This document shows positions 8,537 through 16,197 of a DNA stretch of 64,000 nt, piece by piece. Within the stretch, counting starts at the first letter, position 1; every line of letters begins with the position of its first letter. The notes below the pieces were generated by a model. The model was given only the letters and a program-made list of their open reading frames with translations. It searched no databases and was not told where the DNA came from. This DNA is from Flavobacterium sp. 83 (lineage in GTDB: Bacteria; Bacteroidota; Bacteroidia; Flavobacteriales; Flavobacteriaceae). The stretch is from NCBI RefSeq assembly GCF_000744835.1, contig NZ_JQMS01000001.1:992001-1056000 (forward strand), in the 5' to 3' direction. Made by a program: the position numbers and the translations under genes.

Positions 8537-8770
8537 ATGGAAGATTTTCAAACTATTGCTATTTTCAATTACTCGCATGAAATTGTTGTTCTGAAGCACA
8601 TTTTAGATCAAGAAGAAATTCCTTATTTTTTTGAAAATGAAATAACATTAGCTGTTGTTCCTTTTTACTCAAATGCTTTAGGCGGAATTAAGTTAAAAGT
8701 ACACTTTAACGATTTTGAAAAGGTTCAGCAAATTTTAGATCATTTGAACAACAATCTAACCATCGTTTAA
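8537..8770 (+). CDS. DUF2007-type small signal-transducing protein
   Basis: This 77-residue protein has the DUF2007 pattern: an N-terminal strand, a helix with EIVVLKHILDQEEIPYFFEN and a C-terminal LKVHFNDFEKVQQIL helix, a small ferredoxin-like alpha/beta fold. The family resembles PII-like modules and has no established function. It is divergent from rnr, and TATCTTTA (one mismatch to the -7 consensus) precedes it closely. The long gap that follows has no gene. Confidence 0.75.
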   Translation: MEDFQTIAIFNYSHEIVVLKHILDQEEIPYFFENEITLAVVPFYSNALGGIKLKVHFNDFEKVQQILDHLNNNLTIV

Positions 8771-9461
8771 TTCAATTTTTATTTTTTATTTTTTCAAAGT
8801 TGTCAACATATATTTAAATAAACAAAAAGAAAAATTAAATTTAAATTCTTTCTTGGTTGTTATTATAGTGTGTTAATAGCCGCAATAAATTTATTTTAAA
8901 AGGTATTGAAATGAAGTTTAAAGTTGTTATACCGACTTATTAACAATGCTATTTTAAGGTAAAAGATTAGTTTTAAAGAGTTTTTGAATTTTAATTAACA
9001 ATGGTTAATAATTGAAATGGAATTGATTTTGTAAATAAGTACTTTTTTAAAATTTGTTAATAAACCCCTTTTTAATATTAATAACTATTCTAAAAATTCA
9101 CCAAACAATATTTGGATTTCTAATGTGGGTTTTGGATTACTTATTTTTTGCTCACAACCAAAAAAAACTTCTAATTTTCTATCCAAAGTTATGAACAAGT
9201 TATGTTAATTTAAAGTTAACTGAATATCAAGCAATTGCGTTTTGCTATTAACAATGTAAAAAATTAACATTTTAAATATAAAATAGACATTGATTTACAG
9301 CAATTTATAGATTTATTAAAATTGTTGATAACCGTTAATCAAATAGTAATCTGATAGTTATAGAAGCTATGATTTACGTCGGTTTTTTATCGTTACTAAG
9401 GATTGAATTAATCTATTAAAGAAAGCGAAATTTAAATTCTACAAAACTAAATTTCTTTATT
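8771..9461. other. Gene-free AT-rich gap with DnaA-box-like sites; candidate oriC
   Basis: No convincing gene lies in this stretch. Four exact TTATNAACA 9-mers occur: 8937-8945 (+), 9055-9063 (-), 9189-9197 (+) and 9323-9331 (-, TTATCAACA); the last three are exactly 134 bp apart. Near matches CTATTAACA occur at 8871-8879 (-) and 9245-9253. The gap sits where gene orientation switches from mostly minus to mostly plus and where GC skew changes sign (see findings). This is an inference; dnaA is not in the window. Confidence 0.45.
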
Positions 9462-9469
9462 TAAATTTG
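9462..9469 (+). promoter_or_regulatory. -7 element of rpiB
   Basis: TAAATTTG is a full TAnnTTTG match 25 bp before the rpiB start. Confidence 0.55.
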
Positions 9470-9494
9470 CAGCATACAACTTAATATAGTAAAA

Positions 9495-9923
9495 ATGAAA
9501 ATATCCATAGGAAACGATCACGCTGGACCAGAATACAAAAAAGCAATTGTTGAAATGCTTAAAGCAAAAGGACACGAAGTAACTAATTACGGAACGGATT
9601 CAGCAGATAGCGTAGATTATCCTGATTTTGGCCATCCAGTAGCAAATGATGTTTCTGAAGGAAAAGCTGATTTAGGAATTGTTATTTGCGGAAGCGGAAA
9701 CGGAATTTCTATGACGGTTAATAAACATCCAAAAGTACGTGCTGCTTTATGCTGGATTAAAGAAATAGCAATATTAGCACGTCAACACAATGATGCAAAC
9801 ATAATTAGTATCCCTGCCCGTTATACTTCAATTCCTCAAGCGGTTGAAATGGTAGATGCTTTTTTAAATACTGAATTTGAAGGTGGAAGACACCAAACAA
9901 GAGTGGACAAAATTTCTTGTTAG
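9495..9923 (+). CDS. rpiB: Ribose-5-phosphate isomerase B
   Basis: The 142-residue product belongs to the RpiB/LacAB family and interconverts ribose 5-phosphate and ribulose 5-phosphate in the pentose phosphate pathway. Family signatures are the N-terminal ISIGNDHAGPEYK, VDYPDFGHPVA, the phosphate-binding CGSGNGISM with the catalytic Cys, and the C-terminal GGRHQTRVDKI. The length is normal. It is transcribed alone, with a -7 element in front and a large perfect hairpin behind. Confidence 0.95.
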   Translation: MKISIGNDHAGPEYKKAIVEMLKAKGHEVTNYGTDSADSVDYPDFGHPVANDVSEGKADLGIVICGSGNGISMTVNKHPKVRAALCWIKEIAILARQHNDANIISIPARYTSIPQAVEMVDAFLNTEFEGGRHQTRVDKISC

Positions 9924-9933
9924 AAACTTTTTA

Positions 9934-10008
9934 TGACTGAATTTACATTAATTCGGTCAATGCACTGACTGAATTAATGTAAATTCAGTCAGTGCATTGA
10001 CCGAATTA
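9934..10008. repeat. Interlocking double palindrome after rpiB
   Basis: Two perfect, mutually exclusive hairpins share the same bases. Stem A pairs 9934-9954 with 9971-9991 (21 bp, 16-nt loop). Stem B pairs 9949-9975 with 9982-10008 (27 bp, 6-nt loop) and is followed by a short T-run at 10012-10017. It could act as the rpiB terminator or be a small mobile palindromic unit. Confidence 0.85.
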
Positions 10009-10020
10009 CTATTTTTTGAT

Positions 10021-10028
10021 TATATTTG
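10021..10028 (+). promoter_or_regulatory. -7 element of the DUF4143 ATPase gene
   Basis: TATATTTG is a full TAnnTTTG match, 24 bp before the ATG at 10053. Confidence 0.6.
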
Positions 10029-10052
10029 GTTTAGATTTCTAAATCAAATAGA

Positions 10053-11195
10053 ATGGAAAATTATTTAAAAAGAGCACTTTTTCAAGATTTTAGTAAAAAA
10101 GTACTTCCTAACAAAGTATTGATTTTACTGGGCGCTCGTCGCGTTGGAAAAACCGAATTAATAAAAAATTACCTTCAAACGATTCCTGACGGAAGTTATT
10201 TGCAACTGAACGGAGAAGATATCAATGACGCTAATTTACTTAAAGAACGTTCCGTAGCTAATTACAAACGATTATTGTCAAATATAGATTTATTAGTAAT
10301 TGACGAAGCGCAAACTATTCCTGATATTGGACTTATTCTAAAACTAATTGTGGATTCTATAGAAGGAATCAAAATCATTGCGACAGGTTCCTCTATATTT
10401 GATTTAAACAATAATCTTGGTGAACCATTAGTGGGACGAAAAAACACTTTATATCTTTTTCCATTAGCACAAATGGAATATTCCCAATACGAAAATTACA
10501 AGCAAACTACTGAAAAATTAGAGGAAAGATTACTTTTTGGAAGTTATCCGGAACTAATACAATATTCAGATTGGGAGAATAAAAAAGAGTATTTGTATGA
10601 AATTATTAATTCCTATTTACTGAAAGATATTTTGGTTTTTGAAGGTATTAAACATTCTGATAAAATTTATGATTTGCTGCGTTTGATAGCGTATCAATTA
10701 GGAAAAGAAGTTTCGTTGCAGGAATTAGCAAATCAGTTACAAATGTCTAAAAATACGGTTGCTAATTATTTAGATTTACTTTCAAAAGTTTTTATTATCT
10801 TTAAAGTAGAAGGCTTTAGTCGCAATCTTCGAAAGGAAATTGTTAAATCCAGTCGGTGGTATTTTTATGATAATGGTATTAGAAACGGCATTATCAATAA
10901 TTTTAACCGCTTGGATTCAAGAAATGATGTTGGAGATTTATGGGAAAATTATCTCGCTTCGGAGCGGATAAAAAAGCAAAATTATCAAAAAACGAAAACA
11001 AATAATTACTTCTGGCGTACTTACGATCAACAGGAATTAGATTGGTTAGAGGAAAAAGCGACCGCTTTGGCTGGTTTTGAGTTTAAATGGAATGAAAATA
11101 AAAAGGCAAAAATTCCAACTGCTTTTGCAAAAGCCTATCCGGAAGCTACTTTTAAAGTAATCAATAAGAGTAATTATTTAGATTTTATAATGTAA
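10053..11195 (+). CDS. AAA ATPase with C-terminal DUF4143 domain
   Basis: This 380-residue protein is a stand-alone AAA_14/DUF4143 ATPase. The Walker A motif is GARRVGKT (residues 28-35), Walker B is LLVIDEAQ, and a sensor-like IIATGSS follows. A winged-helix segment (LANQLQMSKNTVANYLDLLSK) and the DUF4143 region with YFYDNGIRN and the nuclease-like EFKWNENKK follow. Such proteins are widespread in bacteria and archaea; their role is unknown. It has its own -7 element and overlaps the convergent DUF1294 gene by 22 bp at the 3' ends. Family assignment is solid, function is not. Confidence 0.85.
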   Translation: MENYLKRALFQDFSKKVLPNKVLILLGARRVGKTELIKNYLQTIPDGSYLQLNGEDINDANLLKERSVANYKRLLSNIDLLVIDEAQTIPDIGLILKLIVDSIEGIKIIATGSSIFDLNNNLGEPLVGRKNTLYLFPLAQMEYSQYENYKQTTEKLEERLLFGSYPELIQYSDWENKKEYLYEIINSYLLKDILVFEGIKHSDKIYDLLRLIAYQLGKEVSLQELANQLQMSKNTVANYLDLLSKVFIIFKVEGFSRNLRKEIVKSSRWYFYDNGIRNGIINNFNRLDSRNDVGDLWENYLASERIKKQNYQKTKTNNYFWRTYDQQELDWLEEKATALAGFEFKWNENKKAKIPTAFAKAYPEATFKVINKSNYLDFIM

Positions 11196-11488
11196 TTTTC
11201 ATCAAAAAATCCAAAATAAAATAATCCAGTAGCAATTACAATTTGGATAAATACAATTCTGTAGAATTTAAAAAGATAGTATTTCTTAGAAGTTTTATGC
11301 TTAAAAAGGTACATGGCCAATGCTGAACCAATTGTGCCACCAATGGCAGCAAATGATAAAAGGGTTTCTTCGGAAATCCTTTTTTTATGGGTAACCGCCA
11401 ATCGTTTATCGTACGCTGTAATTATAAAAGATAAAATATTCAAGGTAAAAAAACAATATAATAAAGTCATAAATGATATAAATTTCAA
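11174..11488 (-). CDS. DUF1294 small membrane protein
   Basis: The 104-residue product has three hydrophobic segments and the DUF1294 signature: NILSFIITAYDKRLA, then RISEETLLSFAAIGGTIGSALAMYLFKHKT. In other bacteria this domain often follows a cold-shock domain, but here it stands alone. Function is unknown. It converges on the DUF4143 ATPase gene with a 22-bp overlap. Confidence 0.82.
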   Translation of the reverse strand: MKFISFMTLLYCFFTLNILSFIITAYDKRLAVTHKKRISEETLLSFAAIGGTIGSALAMYLFKHKTSKKYYLFKFYRIVFIQIVIATGLFYFGFFDENYIIKSK

Positions 11489-11589
11489 GTTTAAAGCTAT
11501 TATTTTAGCTAAAAATTAATTAGTTGATTTCATTTTTTTCTAATTAAATTTTTTTTGGTTTAACACATTTAAAATTACCTAATTAAAAG

Positions 11590-13713
11590 ATGACTAATAT
11601 ACAATTTATAGCTAAATCCGTAGCAACAGCAGTAATTAATATTCAAAATACAGTCAAATTATTACAAGAAGATTGTACCATTCCATTTATTTCCCGGTAT
11701 CGAAAAGATACAACAGGAAATCTAGATGAAGTGCAAATAGAACAAATTGCAAAGCTTCAAAAAGAATACGAAGTGATTGTAAAACGCAAAGAAGCTATTT
11801 TAAAATCCATTGCCGAACAAAATGCACTTAGTCCAGAATTAGAAAAAAAAATACAGCTAAGTTTCGATTTGCAGGAATTAGAAGATTTTTATCTACCATT
11901 CAAAAAGAAGAAAAAAACGAAAGCTGATGTCGCTCGTGAAAATGGATTAGAGCCTTTGGCAAAAATTATCATGGCACAAAATAATGATGATATCGATTTT
12001 ATTTCAAGTCAATATTTGAACGAAAATGTTATCAATGAAGACGCTGCTTTACAAGGCGCCAGAGATATTATTGCCGAATGGATTAATGAAAATATTTATG
12101 TTCGAAAACAACTCCGACGATTGTACGAACGCAAAGCAACCATAACTACCAAAGTAGTAAAAGCTAAAAAAGACGAAGAAGCGGCACAAAAATTTAATCA
12201 ATATTTTGAATGGTCAGAACCGTTGACAAAAGCACCTTCGCACAGATTATTGGCGATGCTTCGTGCCGAAAATGAAGGTTTTATCAAGTTTAAAGTTGAA
12301 GTAGATATTGACGAAGCCTATGATATTATTGATACTTTAGTTCTAAAAGGTCAAAATAAAACTACGCCACATGTACAATTAGCTATTGAAGACAGTTTCA
12401 AACGATTGTTGAATCCGGCAATTTCAAATGAAGCGTTGCAAGAAGCCAAAGCTAAGGCTGATGCCAATTCGATTCAGGTTTTTGCCAATAATTTAGGGCA
12501 ATTATTGTTGGCGCCGCCTTTGGGTGAAAAACGAATTTTGGCGATTGATCCGGGCTTTAGAAGTGGTTGTAAAATCGTTTGTTTGGACGAAAAAGGAGAT
12601 TTACTATACAATGAAACCATTTATCCACACGCGCCTCAAAAAGAGGAAGCCATGGCGATGAAAAAAATCCGTTCGATGGTGAATTCGTATAAAATTGATG
12701 CAATTTCAATAGGAAACGGAACGGCATCTCGTGAAACGGAATTCTTCATCAAGAAAATAGCGTTTGATAAACCGGTTCAGGTTTTCATCGTTTCAGAAGC
12801 TGGAGCATCGGTTTATTCTGCATCGAAAATTGCGAGAGAGGAATTTCCGGATTATGATGTTACGGTTCGTGGTTCGGTTTCTATTGGGAGACGATTGAGT
12901 GATCCATTGGCTGAATTAGTGAAAATTGACCCGAAAGCCATTGGCGTAGGCCAATACCAACATGATGTGGATCAAAACAAGTTAAAAGAAGAATTAGATA
13001 ATACAGTGATTCGCTGCGTGAATTCCGTTGGGATAAATATCAACACGGCGAGTAAACATTTGTTGAGTTATGTGAGTGGAATAGGAGAGAAGCTAGCTGA
13101 AAATATTGTACAATACCGTTCTGAAAACGGTCCTTTTCAAGATAGAAAACAACTCAAAAAAGTGCCGAGATTAGGTGAAAAAGCATACCAACAAGGAGTT
13201 GCTTTTATCCGAATTTCGAATGCAAAAAATCCATTAGATAATTCAGCAGTGCATCCTGAAGCCTATGGAATTGTGGAAAAAATGGCTAAAGATTTGAAAC
13301 TGACAGTGAATGATTTGATTGCCAACAAAGAAAAAACAGCCTTAATAAAACCAGAAAATTACATTACGCCGGAAATAGGGTTACTAGGTTTAAAAGACAT
13401 TATCAAAGAACTCGAAAAACCTGGATTAGATCCTAGAAAATCAGCAAAAGTATTTGAATTTGACCCCAACGTAAAAACCATAAAAGATGTAAAATCAGGA
13501 ATGATTTTGCCTGGAATTGTCAACAACATTACTAATTTTGGTTGTTTTGTTGATATTGGAGTAAAAGAAAGCGGATTGGTTCACATCTCGCAACTCAAAG
13601 CAGGTTTTGTAAGCGATGTAAACGAAGTGGTGAAACTGCACCAACATGTTCAAGTCAAAGTGACGGAAGTAGATGAAGACAGAAAGAGAATTCAGTTGAC
13701 GATGGTTATTTAA
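11590..13713 (+). CDS. Tex-family RNA-binding transcription accessory protein
   Basis: The 707-residue product matches Tex in length and domain order: an N-terminal helical region with SRYRKDTTGNLDEVQI, the YqgF-like nuclease fold starting at RILAIDPGFRSGCKIV, a helix-hairpin-helix segment (NTASKHLLSYVSGIGEKLAENIV), and a C-terminal S1 domain (GMILPGIVNNITNFGCFVDIGV). Tex binds nucleic acid and affects transcription and RNA handling. It is monocistronic, ended by a bidirectional terminator shared with tatA. Confidence 0.93.
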   Translation: MTNIQFIAKSVATAVINIQNTVKLLQEDCTIPFISRYRKDTTGNLDEVQIEQIAKLQKEYEVIVKRKEAILKSIAEQNALSPELEKKIQLSFDLQELEDFYLPFKKKKKTKADVARENGLEPLAKIIMAQNNDDIDFISSQYLNENVINEDAALQGARDIIAEWINENIYVRKQLRRLYERKATITTKVVKAKKDEEAAQKFNQYFEWSEPLTKAPSHRLLAMLRAENEGFIKFKVEVDIDEAYDIIDTLVLKGQNKTTPHVQLAIEDSFKRLLNPAISNEALQEAKAKADANSIQVFANNLGQLLLAPPLGEKRILAIDPGFRSGCKIVCLDEKGDLLYNETIYPHAPQKEEAMAMKKIRSMVNSYKIDAISIGNGTASRETEFFIKKIAFDKPVQVFIVSEAGASVYSASKIAREEFPDYDVTVRGSVSIGRRLSDPLAELVKIDPKAIGVGQYQHDVDQNKLKEELDNTVIRCVNSVGININTASKHLLSYVSGIGEKLAENIVQYRSENGPFQDRKQLKKVPRLGEKAYQQGVAFIRISNAKNPLDNSAVHPEAYGIVEKMAKDLKLTVNDLIANKEKTALIKPENYITPEIGLLGLKDIIKELEKPGLDPRKSAKVFEFDPNVKTIKDVKSGMILPGIVNNITNFGCFVDIGVKESGLVHISQLKAGFVSDVNEVVKLHQHVQVKVTEVDEDRKRIQLTMVI

Positions 13714-13718
13714 TTCCC

Positions 13719-13757
13719 AAAAAAAAGGCTTTTCAAACTATGAAAAGCCTTTTTTTT
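13719..13757. terminator. Bidirectional terminator between tex and tatA
   Basis: A long A-run with GGCTTTTC pairs with GAAAAGCC and a T-run around loop AAACTAT. The hairpin overlaps the last bases of tatA and serves both converging genes. Confidence 0.85.
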
Positions 13758-13932
13758 ATTTTGTTTCTTCTTCTTTCTTATCAGCTGGCTGACTGTCATC
13801 TTTGGCAGCGTTTTTGAATTCTTTGATCCCGCTTCCTAAACCTTTCATTAATTCCGGAATTTTTTTACCTCCAAAAAGTAATAAAACAACGGCCAATATA
13901 ACAAGGATTTCTGTAACACCTAATCTTCCCAT
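13756..13932 (-). CDS. tatA: Twin-arginine translocase subunit TatA/E family
   Basis: This short gene encodes 58 residues starting [20 protein letters not shown]. It has the TatA layout: one N-terminal membrane helix (about 7-20), the [21 protein letters not shown] hinge and amphipathic helix split by the conserved FGG, and an acidic-basic tail ending KKEEETK. TatA forms the protein-conducting part of the twin-arginine pathway. TatB/TatC are not in the window. A -7 element reading TACCTTTG lies 47 bp upstream. Confidence 0.92.
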   Translation of the reverse strand: MGRLGVTEILVILAVVLLLFGGKKIPELMKGLGSGIKEFKNAAKDDSQPADKKEEETK

Positions 13933-13978
13933 GATTGAATAATTTATTGCCGAAGCAAATTTGTAATAAAACTGTCTA

Positions 13979-13986
13979 CAAAGGTA
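13979..13986 (-). promoter_or_regulatory. -7 element of tatA
   Basis: On the minus strand this reads TACCTTTG, a full TAnnTTTG match at a plausible distance from the tatA ATG at 13932. Confidence 0.55.
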
Positions 13987-14120
13987 ATTAGAATAACTTA
14001 ACAGAAACTCTTTTTAAGGCAATTATTTGGTTTCAATAACGTTAAAAATTTATTAAAACATATTTACAATCATTAAAAAGTGTCGAATAGAAGGGAATAC
14101 TATCCCTACTATAAATTGAT

Positions 14121-14128
14121 TATATTTG
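14121..14128 (+). promoter_or_regulatory. -7 element of the 14146-18876 gene run
   Basis: TATATTTG, a full TAnnTTTG match, lies 18 bp before the ATG at 14146, divergent from tatA. Confidence 0.6.
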
Positions 14129-14145
14129 TTCAATAATCAAATTGT

Positions 14146-14661
14146 ATGTCCAAGAAAAGACAGAAACGAAAAAAACTTAAGGAAAATTTATTCAATAAAA
14201 GACGTTTAATAATTTTAAACGAAGATACTTTTGAAGAAACATTTTCATTAAAACTTACTTTGATGAATGTTTTTGTATTTGTCAGTTTGAGTACTATTAT
14301 TATTATCACAGTTACCACTTTTATCATTGCTTTTACACCTTTACGGGAATTTATACCGGGATATTCATCTTCTAAACTTAAAAAAGATGCCACGCAACTG
14401 GCTTTAAAAGCCGATTCTTTGTCGTTTGCCTTAAAGAAAAATGAAGCCTATATTAAATCCATTCAAAAAGTCTTAACGGGAGAATTGGAATATGCAAAAT
14501 TCAATAAAGATTCGATTCTTGCAGCAATTGAAGAAGTTCCGTCCCCAGTAAATTTATCAGCTTCAAAAAAGGAAATAGAATTAAGGGAACAAGTAGCGAA
14601 AGAAGAACAAAAATCTGTTCCTGCCTCTCCGAAGGAAAGAAAAATAAAATCAAAAAAGTAA
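14146..14661 (+). CDS. Single-pass membrane protein resembling the N-terminus of M23 peptidases
   Basis: The 171-residue product has a very basic N-terminus (KKRQKRKKLK), one membrane segment at about 42-66, and a periplasmic coiled-coil-like part (SKLKKDATQLALKADSLSFAL...). The membrane anchor plus helix resembles the N-terminal half of flavobacterial M23 metallopeptidases, but the peptidase domain is absent. The protein ends in a Lys/Ser/Glu-rich tail. It is the first gene of a tightly spaced run (15 bp to the GH3 gene). Function unknown. Confidence 0.65.
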   Translation: MSKKRQKRKKLKENLFNKRRLIILNEDTFEETFSLKLTLMNVFVFVSLSTIIIITVTTFIIAFTPLREFIPGYSSSKLKKDATQLALKADSLSFALKKNEAYIKSIQKVLTGELEYAKFNKDSILAAIEEVPSPVNLSASKKEIELREQVAKEEQKSVPASPKERKIKSKK

Positions 14662-14675
14662 AATAATAATTAATA

Positions 14676-16160
14676 ATGTCAATAAAATCAATTGCTGCAA
14701 AGCTATTTGCACTTAAAATTTATAAAAAGACTCAGGCTTGGGCCAATAATCCTGTTGCAACCCAAAATAAAGTTTTACAAGAATTAATAAAAGAAGCTAA
14801 GGAAACTCAATTTGGAATCGACCATCATTTTAATACCATAAAATCAAGTGCTGATTTTGCAAAAAATGTACCCGTTCGGGATTATGAAGCTTTAAAACCG
14901 TATGTTGATAAGGTGGTAAAAGGAGCCGAAAATATTCTTTGGAAAGGAAAACCATTGTATTTTGCCAAAACATCGGGAACAACATCTGGGGCTAAATATA
15001 TTCCGTTGACCAAGGAATCCATGCCTTTTCATATTGAAGCGGCTCGAAACGCGATCTTGCATTATATTCACGAAACCGGTAAAGCTGATTTTATTGACGG
15101 AAAAATGATTTTCCTGCAAGGAAGCCCAATTTTGGAAGAAAAGTATGGGATTAAGTTGGGTAGGTTATCCGGAATTGTAGCTCATTTTGTTCCAAAATAT
15201 TTACAGAAAAACCGAATGCCTTCTTGGGAAACGAATTGTATTGAAGATTGGGAAACCAAAGTAAATGCGATTGTCGAAGAGACATTCAACGAAAATATGA
15301 CGGTGATTTCAGGAATTCCATCTTGGGTGCAAATGTACTTTGAAAAACTGCAGCAAAAAGGAGGGAAGCCAGTGGGAGAAATCTTCAAAAACTTCAATTT
15401 ATTTATCTACGGAGGGGTGAATTATGAGCCGTATCGCGCTAAATTCGAAAATTTAATTGGTCGAAAAGTAGACAGCATTGAACTTTTCCCAGCTTCGGAA
15501 GGGTTTTTTGCGTATCAGGATTCTCAAAAGGAGAAAGGAATGTTACTGCTTTTGAACTCGGGTATTTTCTATGAATTTATAAAAAGTGACGAATTTTATA
15601 CGGAAAATCCAAGACGTTATACGATAGGTGAAGTGGAACTTGGAATAAATTATGTGTTGATTATTTCTACCAATGCAGGACTTTGGAGTTATAATATTGG
15701 TGATACTGTTCAGTTTACTTCATTAAAACCGTATAGAGTGATTGTTTCAGGCAGAATCAAGCATTATATTTCGGCTTTTGGAGAACATGTCATTGGAAAA
15801 GAAGTAGAAAGTGCGTTGCAGGAAGCGATAATTGGAACAGCTATTCGGATTAATGAATTTACTGTAGCACCACAAATCACCCCGACGGAAGGACTACCGT
15901 ATCACGAATGGTTCATTGAATTTGAGAACGAACCAGAAGACAGCGTCACTTTTGCGGAAGCGATAGACAATGCCATGAGAAAGCAAAACGTATATTACGA
16001 CGATTTGATTGTCGGACACGTATTGCGAAAAGTTGTGATTACAAAAGTGGCCAAAAACGGTTTTCAGGAGTATATGAAATCGATAGGCAAGCTGGGTGGA
16101 CAAAACAAAATCCCCAGACTTTCTAATGACAGAGCCATTGTAGATTTATTAAACAAATAA
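14676..16160 (+). CDS. GH3-family acyl-adenylate amide synthetase
   Basis: The 494-residue product has the GH3 fold. The nucleotide-binding motif is AKTSGTTSGAKYIPLT near residue 95, followed by FIYGGVNYEPY, ELFPASEGFFAYQD and the C-terminal hinge YRVIVSGRIKHYISAFGEHV. GH3 enzymes adenylate a carboxylic acid and join it to an amine, usually an amino acid; the plant members conjugate auxin or jasmonate. The bacterial substrate is unknown. It is followed at 38 bp by the DUF6909-like gene, a pairing that suggests a shared small-molecule pathway. Confidence 0.85.
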   Translation: MSIKSIAAKLFALKIYKKTQAWANNPVATQNKVLQELIKEAKETQFGIDHHFNTIKSSADFAKNVPVRDYEALKPYVDKVVKGAENILWKGKPLYFAKTSGTTSGAKYIPLTKESMPFHIEAARNAILHYIHETGKADFIDGKMIFLQGSPILEEKYGIKLGRLSGIVAHFVPKYLQKNRMPSWETNCIEDWETKVNAIVEETFNENMTVISGIPSWVQMYFEKLQQKGGKPVGEIFKNFNLFIYGGVNYEPYRAKFENLIGRKVDSIELFPASEGFFAYQDSQKEKGMLLLLNSGIFYEFIKSDEFYTENPRRYTIGEVELGINYVLIISTNAGLWSYNIGDTVQFTSLKPYRVIVSGRIKHYISAFGEHVIGKEVESALQEAIIGTAIRINEFTVAPQITPTEGLPYHEWFIEFENEPEDSVTFAEAIDNAMRKQNVYYDDLIVGHVLRKVVITKVAKNGFQEYMKSIGKLGGQNKIPRLSNDRAIVDLLNK

Positions 16161-16197
16161 CAAAAGGGTTACATTTGAGTTTTAGAAAATAAAAATA

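Noticed and set aside
8771..9461. Riboswitch or small RNA gene in the long gap
   Set aside because: No stable GC-containing helix or terminator is seen; the repeated 9-mers are better explained as protein-binding sites.
10053..11195. DUF4143 ATPase as an antitoxin or defence gene
   Set aside because: No toxin, nuclease or mobile-element gene is adjacent, and the family occurs widely as single genes; nothing in the sequence supports defence.
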